Below, one piece after another: positions 57,065 to 64,000 of a stretch of 64,000 nucleotides of DNA. The stretch comes from Corynebacterium ulcerans (GTDB taxonomy: Bacteria; Actinomycetota; Actinomycetes; Mycobacteriales; Mycobacteriaceae), in contig NZ_LT906443.1 of the NCBI RefSeq assembly GCF_900187135.1, positions 868,001 to 932,000 on the forward strand, given 5' to 3'. The first letter of the stretch is position 1; every line of letters starts with the position of its first letter. The notes under the pieces are model-generated. The model did not search any database. It had not been told where the DNA came from and saw only the letters and a list, made by a program, of their open reading frames with translations. The translations under genes and the position numbers were made by a program.

Positions 57065-58171
57065 GTGCGGGTGCTTGTTGAGCACAGCATCGGCCCCACC
57101 TGGGTGGGCGTGAACCCAGTAAGCGGGAAAGACCAGTTTATCTGGCTTATTGACCCTGTTTACGCGGATGCTTCGGGTAAATCTTCGCAGATGAAGCTCC
57201 TCGCCGCGACTACACGCACCCTAGGTGAACTACTCGACAATGATCCCCACTTCGCCCACGGTTTTAGCCGCAATCCGTTCTACACGGGTAAGTCTCCGTC
57301 GGCTTATCGTTGGTATAGGCAGCATAATCGTGTGATGCGTCTAGGTGACTTGATAAGGCAGGTGAGGGACTTGGCCGGGACAGACCAGTACAAGACTGCA
57401 CCACGCCAGCAGTTTAAGTCTGGGCGAGAACTCATTAACGCGGTGAAAACCCGTCGCGAAGAGGCACAGGCGTTTAAAGTTCTGGCCCAAGACGTGGACG
57501 CGGAAGTCTCCGCTGGACTCGACCAGTACGACCCGGAGCTCATCGACGGCGTGCGCGTGCTCTGGATTGCTGAAGGCACCGCTGTTCGCGACGAGACCGC
57601 ATTCAGACATGCTCTTAAGACCGGCCACAGGCTGCGCGCTGCTGGACAACGTCTTACGGACGCGGCGATTATCGACGCCTACGAGCACGCCTACAACGTC
57701 GCGCAGGCCCACGGTGGTGCAGGCCGGCCCGCAGAGCTGGCCCCGATGCGCGACCTCCAGACTATGGCACGCCGAGTTCGCGGCTATGTGACCCAATCTA
57801 AGAGCACAGCCTCCATCGGGTCGAGCGCGCCTAGAAAAGCAACCACCAGCGAGCGGAAAGCCTTAGCCACCATGGGGCGCAGAGGCGGACAGAAAGCCGC
57901 GCAACGCTGGAAAACCGACCCCCAAGGCGAATACGCACAGGCACAGAGAAAGAATCTTGCTTCTGCGAACAAGCGCAAGCGTGCATCCGGCAACAATACG
58001 AGAGCCCAGATCCTCGCGGTTGCTTCGCAGAGCTTTACCCAGACAGGAAAGCTTCCTACTTGGAAGGCAATCGAAGAAGAGGTTGGAGTTTCCAGACGCA
58101 CGGTCGCTTATCATGTATCCGCTTTAAAGAAAGCAGGGCTTTATCCCGAAGAACAGGGTGCAATACCGTAA
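57065..58171 (+). pseudogene. N-terminally truncated plasmid replication protein (Rep) fused to CRISPR edge
   Basis: 368 codons open from GTG 57065, three bases behind the last array repeat. PTWVGVNPVSGKDQFIWLIDP near residue 11-31 matches the middle of the replicase domain of corynebacterial theta/ColE2-type Rep proteins, so the first 100 or so residues of a normal Rep are missing. Downstream are a PriCT-like helical part and, at about 335-360, a HTH (TWKAIEEEVGVSRRTVAYHV). The remaining frame is intact. Without the N-terminal half it should not start replication. A real start codon and ribosome-binding site are absent. Confidence 0.75.
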
Positions 58172-58326
58172 GCAATATACGGTTCCCTGTCCGATAGGAC
58201 AGCCACTAATAAAACACCTCTTTTTGAAAACTACTTTCATCGTTCTTTTACTCCACACACAACAGCTATTGGAGAGCCCAGATAACCGAGAAACACCCTC
58301 CTTGCATTGTTGATATCACGGCTTGT

Positions 58327-58945
58327 ATGTCGCCTGTCAGGGTGAGTGTGAGAGCCGGGGCAGCTTGTTTACGTCCCCACACGGCACAGAACTACTACGA
58401 AGTGACGCTGATTGAGAAGGACTGTGAGACTGGGAGTTCTTTTGCCCTGGGCGGTAGCCAGTCCGAAGCAGGTTGAATTCATCGGCAATCTGCTTCGCAG
58501 CAAGAAATACAAGCGCATGGAAACTGGGGTTACGCAACGGGGACGAAACGTTTGGCCTGGACTTCGACAACGTCAACACACTGCCTAAACCAGTCGCAGG
58601 CGCACTGATCGTTTTTCTTAAAGCGTGCAAGAACAAAAAGCCTGACTACCCCTTCTTTAAGTGAGTAGAACTAGTCCCAGGTGGGAGGAAACACTGGGTA
58701 ATCACTGACGTTCCCGAAGAAAAAGGGATCGGCGACGTCGTAACAACGGCACGACGCACCGTTGAACTCCGTCAAGTTGTTCTGCTTGCCGAACACACGA
58801 TTGACGGAAAACCCACTGGGAGCTTGAAGATGATCCCGAGGACACTGCCGAGTTTGATAGAGAGCAGCTTTTCAAGCTGTACCGGTACGTCATTGATTAC
58901 TACCTCGATGAAGCCGGCGAAGAACCACCACATCCAGAGTTGTAA
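58327..58945 (+). pseudogene. Multiply frameshifted gene of plasmid type, about 180 codons
   Basis: A single protein can be pieced together over changing frames: NYYEVTLIEKDCETGSSFALGG (frame of 58327), then EFIGNLLRSKKYKRMETG (frame of 58478), then FGLDFDNVNTLPKPVAGALI (frame of 58473), a TGA at 58662-58664, VELVPGGRKHWVITDVPEEKG and TARRTVELRQVVLLAEHTID in the same frame, and a further shift near 58815 to LEDDPEDTAEFDREQLFKLY, ending at TAA 58943. At least three frameshifts and one stop. The function of the ancestor is not recognised. 58946-59240 holds nothing I can identify. Confidence 0.6.
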
Positions 58946-59240
58946 TGCCCCAGCGATCCCAGCTCAGTTGGGCCTAAAATCTGAGACCCATCCAATGGCA
59001 TAACTGGTCACATACAGCGGTTCGAATGGCCGCAACCAGCGTAAAGACCATCGACACTAGAAGTGCCTACTGTGTGTGGCAGTTTTGAGGGGCAGAGTCG
59101 GCGCCATGCGCCGAGCAGCAGAGCAAGGGAGAGCGGGGGACAGGGAAGCCGAGCCAAACAATGCAGAAATAAACGGTGATAAAACGTTATGCCAGGTTGG
59201 CGACATGGGTTAGCGTCCGGCAGATGACTTTACTCGCCGG

Positions 59241-59414
59241 TTATTCCTGATGACTGTTTTTGATGTGATTGACCAGTACTGCTACAACTATGGTGAGCAG
59301 TATGAGGATGACAAATCCGAGGATCGACTTGTTTGCAATGGCGACATAACCTGAGATTGCCAGCCCAAATAGTGCAACGACAATCGCATTGGGCGATATT
59401 TTATGCTTGTTCAT
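59241..59414 (-). CDS. 57-aa two-span membrane protein (immunity-like?)
   Basis: ATG 59414 (GAGGAC just upstream) to TAA 59241. The product has a basic start (MNKHKIS), two hydrophobic segments (about 9-27 and 31-48) and a charged end (KNSHQE). It lies 24 bp behind the interrupted secreted-protein gene on the same strand. Size and topology resemble small bacteriocin immunity proteins, but this is inference from context; it could be any small membrane protein. Unlike its neighbours, its frame is intact. Confidence 0.55.
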   Translation of the reverse strand: MNKHKISPNAIVVALFGLAISGYVAIANKSILGFVILILLTIVVAVLVNHIKNSHQE

Positions 59415-59438
59415 TAGTCCTCATTTCGCGCTTGATCG

Positions 59439-59981
59439 TTAAGTACACTCGCTGTTACGAACCGTTCCGGCCCATGTGTAATGGATCTTTATGCGATTAT
59501 TGCACTTCTTGTGGTGGCTGAGAACCACTGTTGCCCCGGTGATGATAGCTCCAACGAGGGTGCATACAGCCCACCCGACACCGGGAATGGCGCAGATGGC
59601 GGCCCCTAGGACAAACCCCGATCCACCAATAATCAGGTCCTGCTCAAGAGGGGTGAACTCTACCCAAAAGCCTCCTTGTTCTTTCCCTCCACTTGCGTAG
59701 GGGGTGATGGCATGTGGATCCCTTAACGTTAGATCCATGTGCTCGAGGTTGAAGGTTACAGTGGAGTCGTCATTTACAGTTCGGGGAACATCCGAGTTGA
59801 TCAGTTCCTCAAAAGCTTGATCCAGAACCTCCGGGGTGACTGATGCCTCTGCAACGGTCTATTCTTGGAACTCCTGAAGGGTTGTAGGATCGTCTTTTTC
59901 AGCAGCGACGGCTTGACCCTGACCAGTGAAAAGGATAGCGACGGCAGCTAGTGAAGCCAGGGATTTTGATCGAGGTCTCAT
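59439..59981 (-). pseudogene. Secreted, Gly-rich hydrophobic (bacteriocin-like) protein gene broken by an in-frame TAG
   Basis: From ATG 59981 the frame encodes a signal peptide (MRPRSKSLASLAAVAILF, cut near AVAAE), reaches TAG at 59859-59861 (codon 41), and continues in the same frame to 59439. Without the stop it would be 180 aa. The C-terminal part contains a long Gly/Ala/Val-rich hydrophobic hairpin (GGSGFVLGAAICAIPGVGW, then TLVGAIITGATVVL) with Cys pairs and ends basic, as in class II-like bacteriocins. A single stop suggests recent inactivation, or an untypical read-through. I do not recognise the family. Confidence 0.6.
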
Positions 59982-60175
59982 AGTGATTCCGATCTTTAGA
60001 GGGAGGGGTTTGAGCCCTAGGTTACATACGACCCAAATTGTGTTCAACATTTTTTAGGAAATGTCAAATCATGGGGTCGTTAGGTCGACCAATAATCATC
60101 ATCAGGCGGTGATAGTGAGGAGCGAAGAAGCACGCTAGAGAGTGGCCTGAGGATAACCTGAACTCCTACCTTGGT

Positions 60176-60379
60176 TTGGCCGCGCGCGAGCTTCACCCCG
60201 ATCACTCGCTCGTTGACCACTACGACCCGTTAGAAATGGACCATGCCCTTCTTAAAACTCACGATGATCTAGATCGGGAAGTCGATAAAGCGATGGGAGT
60301 TCCGCGCAAGCTCACCAACGAGCGGCAGCACCAAGAGATTCAGTTTGCGAACTATACAGAGATGACTCGCGAGAACTAG
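60176..60379 (+). pseudogene. C-terminal fragment of a DNA methyltransferase (class I / MmeI-like)
   Basis: The 67 residues from TTG 60176 (ELHPDHSLVDHYDPLEMDHAL, LDREVDKAMGVPRKLTNERQ, FANYTEMT) match the extreme C-terminus of large class I SAM-dependent DNA methyltransferases, where 'YDPLAMP.LxKAHxxLDRAVD' is typical. The catalytic parts are absent upstream; the sequence before 60176 has stops in this frame. Thus a leftover tail of a restriction-modification gene. The stop TAG (60377-60379) is 29 bp before the orphan CRISPR repeat. Confidence 0.65.
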
Positions 60380-60408
60380 CGCAGGTCCAGGAAATCTCTT
60401 TCAGGCAG

Positions 60409-60437
60409 CTTTTCTCCGCGTATGCGGAGGTAGTTCA
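60409..60437 (+). repeat. Orphan CRISPR repeat
   Basis: 29 bases identical to the array repeat except the last base (A instead of C), the same variant as in the array's 17th repeat at 56972-57000. It stands 3347 bp behind the last array repeat and forms the right boundary of the plasmid-like debris. Confidence 0.95.
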
Positions 60438-60441
60438 TAGC

Positions 60442-60490
60442 TTGACACTTGCTAGATATATAGTTTGTGTCCACCACTACGGAGGTATAA
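60442..60490 (+). promoter_or_regulatory. Promoter and ribosome-binding site of the HTH protein gene
   Basis: TTGACA at 60442-60447 with the AT-rich GATATATAG at 60454-60462, flanked by the dyad GACAC / GTGTC (60444-60448 and 60467-60471), then GGAGGT at 60481-60486, five bases before the start. The dyad could bind the gene's own product. Confidence 0.45.
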
Positions 60491-60988
60491 ATGTCTATCA
60501 CGCCAGAACGGGTTATGCAGCTTTTAGGTGAAGGTATGACCCAATCCCAGATTGCTAGGGAATACGGGGTTACCCGTCAATACATCTTCACTCTTGCAAA
60601 AAGAGGAGGGCATGAAGCTAGGGAAATGGAATACATCAAAGATGACATACCTTGGCCAAAAGTTAAAGATAAGCACCGCGATAACACAATCTACAAAACG
60701 CTACGAATCCACGCCCGCTATATGGAACGGGGACAAGAGGGGGTACGTGGTTCAAGTTATGTTAAACTGCTCGGCATGTATCGAAAACTTGTTCGATTCA
60801 ATCAAGTTATCGACTACGACGAGTCCTATCCACCTGTAAAAGGTTTGTCGAATACAGGCGGGTTTATGTACGTACCGAGGTCCCCAGAAGACGGGAACCT
60901 CATTATCAAAATGAAGCCCGGTGTGCGGATCACAAAAAGAGGTGCACACATTTGGCAGCTGCCTAAAAAGTTTCCAGAGAAGGAATAG
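60491..60988 (+). CDS. HTH DNA-binding protein of phage/plasmid type
   Basis: 165 aa. The N-terminus (about 5-40) is a helix-turn-helix: VMQLLGEGMTQSQIAREYGV, then TRQYIFTLAKRGG, similar to sigma-like or resolvase-type HTH. The rest is basic with Tyr-rich segments and no recognised domain. The gene is more AT-rich than the core genes and uses AGG/AGA and ATA codons, a sign of foreign origin. The ribosome-binding site is excellent. It lies between the orphan repeat (60409) and the decayed repeat (61110). Possibly a regulator of a lost mobile element. Confidence 0.65.
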   Translation: MSITPERVMQLLGEGMTQSQIAREYGVTRQYIFTLAKRGGHEAREMEYIKDDIPWPKVKDKHRDNTIYKTLRIHARYMERGQEGVRGSSYVKLLGMYRKLVRFNQVIDYDESYPPVKGLSNTGGFMYVPRSPEDGNLIIKMKPGVRITKRGAHIWQLPKKFPEKE

Positions 60989-61109
60989 TTATCGACTTTC
61001 CCAGGCGTGATACATGCAAGCTGAGAGATGGGGAATACTTCCCCATCCATGTCGGCGCGCCGACAAAAGACAACGATGCCCCATGCCTGCCGTGCGGACA
61101 GCTAGCAGA

Positions 61110-61138
61110 CTTCTCTCCATATATGCAGAGGCAGTTCC
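61110..61138 (+). repeat. Decayed CRISPR repeat
   Basis: Aligned without gaps it matches the array repeat at 23 of 29 positions; all six differences (positions 4, 10, 11, 12, 18, 23) are transitions. The ends CTT and GTTCC are kept. It marks the oldest, trailer-side end of the former CRISPR region. Confidence 0.7.
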
Positions 61139-61140
61139 GG

Positions 61141-61290
61141 ATGATATACGAGAGAAGCTTGACCACAATATTGAACACAAACCGTAGTACAGATTTTAAT
61201 AAACAAAATCTATTACTGACCCTACGATCAGTCAAGGATTATTTTTGCGTGTCACATTTAGATTTAGAGCGATTCTACACAGAGGACTGA
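61141..61290 (+). CDS. Possible 49-aa small protein next to the decayed repeat
   Basis: ATG 61141 to TGA 61288-61290, starting three bases after the decayed repeat. The product is charged and hydrophilic (MIYERSLTTILNT ... DLERFYTED). No ribosome-binding site and no known motif, so it may be chance. Confidence 0.2.
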   Translation: MIYERSLTTILNTNRSTDFNKQNLLLTLRSVKDYFCVSHLDLERFYTED

Positions 61291-61295
61291 AGTCG

Positions 61296-61460
61296 CTAGC
61301 GCGTCCATACTTTGATCTCTTCAGCACCCCATAGAGGCATACGTTTATCTAAGGGACATATTGCAGCAGGGGCGACTGTCTGCCATATGTGACCCAGACT
61401 GATGGTCATATTCCGCAGTGGACTGAGCATCCTTAACGCACCAAAAGATGTACCCAGCAT
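61296..61460 (-). CDS. Small protein, 54 aa, third of a tiny-gene group
   Basis: ATG 61460 (GGCGGAC before it) to TAG 61296-61298; an inner ATG at 61430 lies directly behind AAGG. The product (SLGHIWQTVAPAAICPLDKR, then WGAEEIKVWTR) has a protein-like composition with Trp and conserved-looking hydrophobic spacing but no known motif. It starts 22 bp behind the stop of the previous small gene on the same strand. Confidence 0.4.
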   Translation of the reverse strand: MLGTSFGALRMLSPLRNMTISLGHIWQTVAPAAICPLDKRMPLWGAEEIKVWTR

Positions 61461-61482
61461 GTCCGCCGATAATGATGCGGGC

Positions 61483-61638
61483 CTATTGCTTTGCCCAGGC
61501 TCTGGCCAGTGACCATGTTTTTACTGTGAGAACTGCGAAGAGGAGTGCCGCAAGGCCGTAGGTAATGACGCGGGGTGCGCCGAGGGCTACAGACACCGCA
61601 AGCAACCCCAGTATTGCCAAGTGTATGTTGTTTTTCAT
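61483..61638 (-). CDS. 51-aa two-span membrane protein
   Basis: ATG 61638 to TAG 61483-61485. MKNNIH, then a hydrophobic stretch (LAILGLLAVSVALGA), a short link (PRVITYG), a second one (LAALLFAVLTV) and a charged end (ARAWAKQ). The start lies two bases behind the stop of the gene upstream, which argues for a real, coupled gene. Holin-like or small phage/plasmid membrane proteins have this form; function unknown. Confidence 0.5.
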   Translation of the reverse strand: MKNNIHLAILGLLAVSVALGAPRVITYGLAALLFAVLTVKTWSLARAWAKQ

Positions 61639-61640
61639 GA

Positions 61641-61778
61641 TTATGTGGGGATGGAAAGCGTCTCGGCCATGTAGGTGATGGCACGGAATACTCCCAACCT
61701 TGTCCTCTCTTTGGCATAAAGCTCTTGTTTCTTGAGCCTGTAGTCATTGTAGTCAAGAACGAGCCTGCGGTTTAGCAT
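61641..61778 (-). CDS. 45-aa small protein, first of a tiny-gene group
   Basis: ATG 61778 (GGGCGGCG upstream) to TAA 61641-61643. Charged helical sequence (MLNRRLVLDYNDYRLKKQEL, KERTRLGVFRAITYMAETL). The next small gene starts two bases after its stop. No known family. Confidence 0.42.
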   Translation of the reverse strand: MLNRRLVLDYNDYRLKKQELYAKERTRLGVFRAITYMAETLSIPT

Positions 61779-62248
61779 TCGCCGCCCTAGTCCAATTCAA
61801 CGATGATTAGCCACCGTAGAGTGTTAGCACCCCATATAGCAAACGGTTTTGCATGAGGTATTAACAATGTAAATACCAAGTGCTCCCCCACTTCTTTCGG
61901 CGTTAAATCGTTGCCAAGTTAAGCCACAGCCCTCAAAACCGCACAACCGGAGCTAAAAACGAGCCGGAACAATATTTCATAATGATCAGTGCACTATCCC
62001 CTAGCAGCACTACCACACTAGCCACGTGCCATTATGTGCAATACCGAAAGCAACATCAATACGATCAGTCATTATCTCAACGTCTCTTCTTCACCTATCC
62101 AAGAGAGGATGCCGTCGAAAAGCTCTTGCTTGTAGAAGCTCTCCGAATAGCTCGAAAAGTTTGAGATGCAAAACACTTGATAGCCCCCATCACTTCATAT
62201 ACATTAACTTAACAATTAATTAGCATTAAAGAAGGAAAGTAGGGTTAT
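61779..62248. other. 470-bp region without supported genes
   Basis: An open frame at 61982-62164 (ending ...VEKLLLVEALRIARKV) lacks a ribosome-binding site and may be debris. AT-rich stretch with TTAACTTAACAATTAATTAGC at 62205-62225 is the likely promoter of the following secreted-protein gene, with AAGGAAAG at 62232-62239 as its ribosome-binding site. Confidence 0.4.
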
Positions 62249-62593
62249 ATGCATCTTCAAACCACCGTCACTCGCGTTCTCATAACCACCACCATTGCAC
62301 TCTCTTTCGCCCTCGCATCCACAAGCACTCTCGCACATGCAGAGACTAAATCCGTACCCATTGCATGCCAGGAACTCCAAGCAGACGTAGAGGCCTGGAC
62401 CAAACAGCTCAAAGAAGCCGAGTCCTCACACGATCAGCTATCTAAAAACGGACACTCCAAGGACGCGATCAAACGTTACCTTGAGCGAAGTCAGCAATAC
62501 TTTCAAGAGTGCGTTTCATCTCCCCCTAAGCATCTCCACTTCGAGCTATCCTCAGCCCTTCCTATGTTCATGAGCAATCTGTCTAGCTCATAG
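62249..62593 (+). CDS. Small secreted protein of unknown function
   Basis: 114 aa. ATG 62249 has AAGGAAAG upstream. Signal peptide to about residue 31 (TLAHA / ETKSV). The mature protein is 83 aa, helical and charged, with two Cys (PIACQEL near 39 and FQECVSS near 87) that may form a disulphide and a coiled-coil-like middle (LQADVEAWTKQLKEAESSHD). It ends in a hydrophobic/Ser-rich tail. Convergent with ctaD. Family not recognised. Confidence 0.65.
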   Translation: MHLQTTVTRVLITTTIALSFALASTSTLAHAETKSVPIACQELQADVEAWTKQLKEAESSHDQLSKNGHSKDAIKRYLERSQQYFQECVSSPPKHLHFELSSALPMFMSNLSSS

Positions 62594-62669
62594 AAATTGC
62601 CCAAACTACCGATAGCCGCCCCCATCAAACGATTCCCCGAGCCATCGCGGGCGTTCACATCACAACAAA

Positions 62670-62704
62670 AAGTCGAGGCCTAGATTCTTTCTAGGCCTCG
62701 ACTT
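62670..62704. terminator. Bidirectional terminator before ctaD
   Basis: AAGTCGAGGCCTAGA (62670-62684) pairs perfectly with the 15 bases 62690-62704, five-base loop; A-run on the left gives a T-run on the minus strand for ctaD. Confidence 0.9.
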
Positions 62705-62735
62705 AAGTCAGAGAGTAATCAGTCGCTACTATGCG

Positions 62736-64000
62736 TTAACTGGTCTTCTTGGTGACCGGCTCCGCGTGGTGCCCCACGTGAGCTTCACGACGCATCCGCT
62801 CAACCATGTGCGGATAGTGGAGCTCCAATGCAGGACGCTCGGAACGAATACGTGGCAGCGAAGTGAAGTTGTGTCGTGGTGGCGGGCAAGAGGTAGCCCA
62901 CTCCAAGGAGTTTCCATAACCCCATGGGTCGTCCACGGTAACGACCTCGCCGTAGCGCCAAGACTTGATGACGTTCCAGATGAACGGTAGAACAGACATT
63001 CCGAGCAGGAACGAGAAGATCGTGGAGATCTGGTTCAGAGTGGTAAAGCCATCAGAATCAAGGTAGTCAGCGTAACGACGCGGCATGCCCTCGTTGCCCA
63101 ACCAGTGCTGAACCAGGAAGGTTCCATGGAAGCCCACGAAGGTGATCCAGAAGTGAATCTTACCCAGGCGCTCATCGAGCATACGTCCGGTCATCTTGGG
63201 GAACCAGAAGTACACGCCGGCGAAGGAAGCAAACACCACGGTACCGAACAAGGTGTAGTGGAAGTGAGCAACCACAAAGTAGGTATCAGAGATGTGGAAG
63301 TCTAGCGGCGGCGAGGCCAGCATGATGCCGGTCAATCCACCAAAGAGGAAGGTAACCAGGAAGCCCATGGTCCAGGTCATCGGCGTCTCCCAGGAGACAT
63401 GTCCCTTCCACATTGTTCCAAGCCAGTTGAAGAACTTCACGCCGGTAGGAACCGAGATCAAGAAGGTCATGAAGGAGAAGAACGGAAGCAGGATAGCGCC
63501 GGTAACGAACATGTGGTGCGCCCACACAGCCATGGACAACGATCCGATCGACAGCGTTGCAAATACCAAGCCGATGTAACCGAACATTGGCTTACGGGCA
63601 AAGACTGGGATGATCTCGGAGACGATTCCGAAGAACGGAAGCGCGAGGACGTAAACCTCAGGGTGTCCGAAGAACCAGAACAGGTGCTGCCACATGATGG
63701 CGCCGCCGTTGCCTGGATCGAAGAGGTGTCCGCCAAGCTTACGGTCGTAAAGCACGCCCAGAGCTGCAGCAGTCAAGAGTGGGAAGATCATAAGAACCAG
63801 GACAGATGCCACGAAGATGTTCCAGCAGAAAATTGGCATGCGGAACATGGTCATACCCGGAGCACGCATACATAGGATCGTGGTGATCATGTTGATAGCG
63901 GAGGAAATGGTTCCCACACCAGTTGCACCAACACCAACAATCCACATGTCAGAGCCAATGCCCGGAGAGTGAATGGAGTCTGCCAGCGGGAGGTACATTG
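62736..64000 (-). CDS. ctaD: Cytochrome c oxidase subunit I (aa3 type), 5' part outside window
   Basis: About 420 C-terminal residues; the frame continues past the right edge, so the Met at 63998 is internal. Haem-copper signatures are present: [15 protein letters not shown] (CuB ligand His and its cross-linked Tyr), AHHMFV (CuB His pair), the K-channel region and [11 protein letters not shown] (haem a3 and haem a His). The tail is His/Arg-rich and ends KKTS. It is part of the bc1-aa3 respiratory chain; the CopD-CtaG protein at 12674 would help its copper loading. In C. glutamicum serB lies directly next to ctaD. Confidence 0.97.
   Translation of the reverse strand, partial: MYLPLADSIHSPGIGSDMWIVGVGATGVGTISSAINMITTILCMRAPGMTMFRMPIFCWNIFVASVLVLMIFPLLTAAALGVLYDRKLGGHLFDPGNGGAIMWQHLFWFFGHPEVYVLALPFFGIVSEIIPVFARKPMFGYIGLVFATLSIGSLSMAVWAHHMFVTGAILLPFFSFMTFLISVPTGVKFFNWLGTMWKGHVSWETPMTWTMGFLVTFLFGGLTGIMLASPPLDFHISDTYFVVAHFHYTLFGTVVFASFAGVYFWFPKMTGRMLDERLGKIHFWITFVGFHGTFLVQHWLGNEGMPRRYADYLDSDGFTTLNQISTIFSFLLGMSVLPFIWNVIKSWRYGEVVTVDDPWGYGNSLEWATSCPPPRHNFTSLPRIRSERPALELHYPHMVERMRREAHVGHHAEPVTKKTS

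Noticed and set aside
56032..57085. Minus-strand frames with a repeated E-L-P-P-H-T-R-R-K peptide
   Set aside because: They are translations of the CRISPR repeats (29 + 32 = 61 bases cycles the frame), not a repeat protein.
59859..59861. TAG in the secreted protein gene as a recoded codon
   Set aside because: No pyrrolysine system is expected in corynebacteria and the surrounding genes are decaying, so a simple nonsense mutation is more likely.
62766..63875. Plus-strand frames opposite ctaD
   Set aside because: Antisense to conserved haem-copper oxidase sequence.

Overview
The window looks like a chromosomal segment of a Corynebacterium, most likely the C. diphtheriae / ulcerans / pseudotuberculosis group. 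The reasons are a single-chain type I fatty acid synthase with a stand-alone acpS, an MhuD-like haem oxygenase, a DUF3618 protein, an L,D-transpeptidase lipoprotein, the murI-MBL-rph-rdgB block, a serB / ctaD pair, mid-range GC, and many genes that appear leaderless (a TANNNT box 6-8 nt before the start codon). The species is an inference.

Region 1 (1-12.5 kb) is the most unusual part. It is a tightly overlapping RiPP operon: E1-like/ThiF-type cyclodehydratase partner (cut by the left edge), YcaO with a C-terminal PxPxP motif, double nitroreductase-fold (SagB-type) azoline dehydrogenase, split LanB dehydratase (glutamylation protein plus SpaB_C elimination protein), an M50 metalloprotease with a PqqD/RRE-like N-terminus, a 57-aa precursor peptide, a strong hairpin, and a second YcaO. 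A convergent ABC-2 transporter closes the locus. The precursor (9104-9277) has a thiopeptide-like acidic leader and a core made almost only of Ser, Thr and two Cys. The genes predict a heavily dehydrated azole peptide (thiopeptide-like or goadsporin-like). No pyridine synthase is visible to the right of the precursor, so the ring class is open.

Region 2 (12.6-55.7 kb) is mostly core genome: CopD/CtaG fusion, cstA with its small YbdD partner, tRNA-Arg, a secreted subtilase, oxidoreductases, orn, tRNA-His, a DapA-family enzyme, an L,D-transpeptidase, tRNA-Lys, pncA, mhuD, bcp, a FasR-like TetR regulator, acpS, the 3032-aa FAS-I, a NarL-type two-component system, tRNA-Leu, rdgB-rph-MBL-murI, a rhomboid protease, clpS, pncB, dinG and serB.

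Region 3 (55.7-62.7 kb) is an accessory island between serB and ctaD. It starts with a type I-E-like CRISPR array of 18 repeats and 17 regular spacers, without cas genes in the window. Directly behind the last repeat lies about 3.35 kb of plasmid-like debris (an N-terminally truncated rep gene, a multiply frameshifted pseudogene, a stop-interrupted secreted protein with an intact small membrane gene, and a methyltransferase tail). That debris is closed by another identical-type CRISPR repeat at 60409-60437. A third, decayed repeat lies at 61110-61138, beyond an HTH protein gene. Three tiny minus-strand ORFs and a small secreted protein follow before ctaD, which runs off the right edge.
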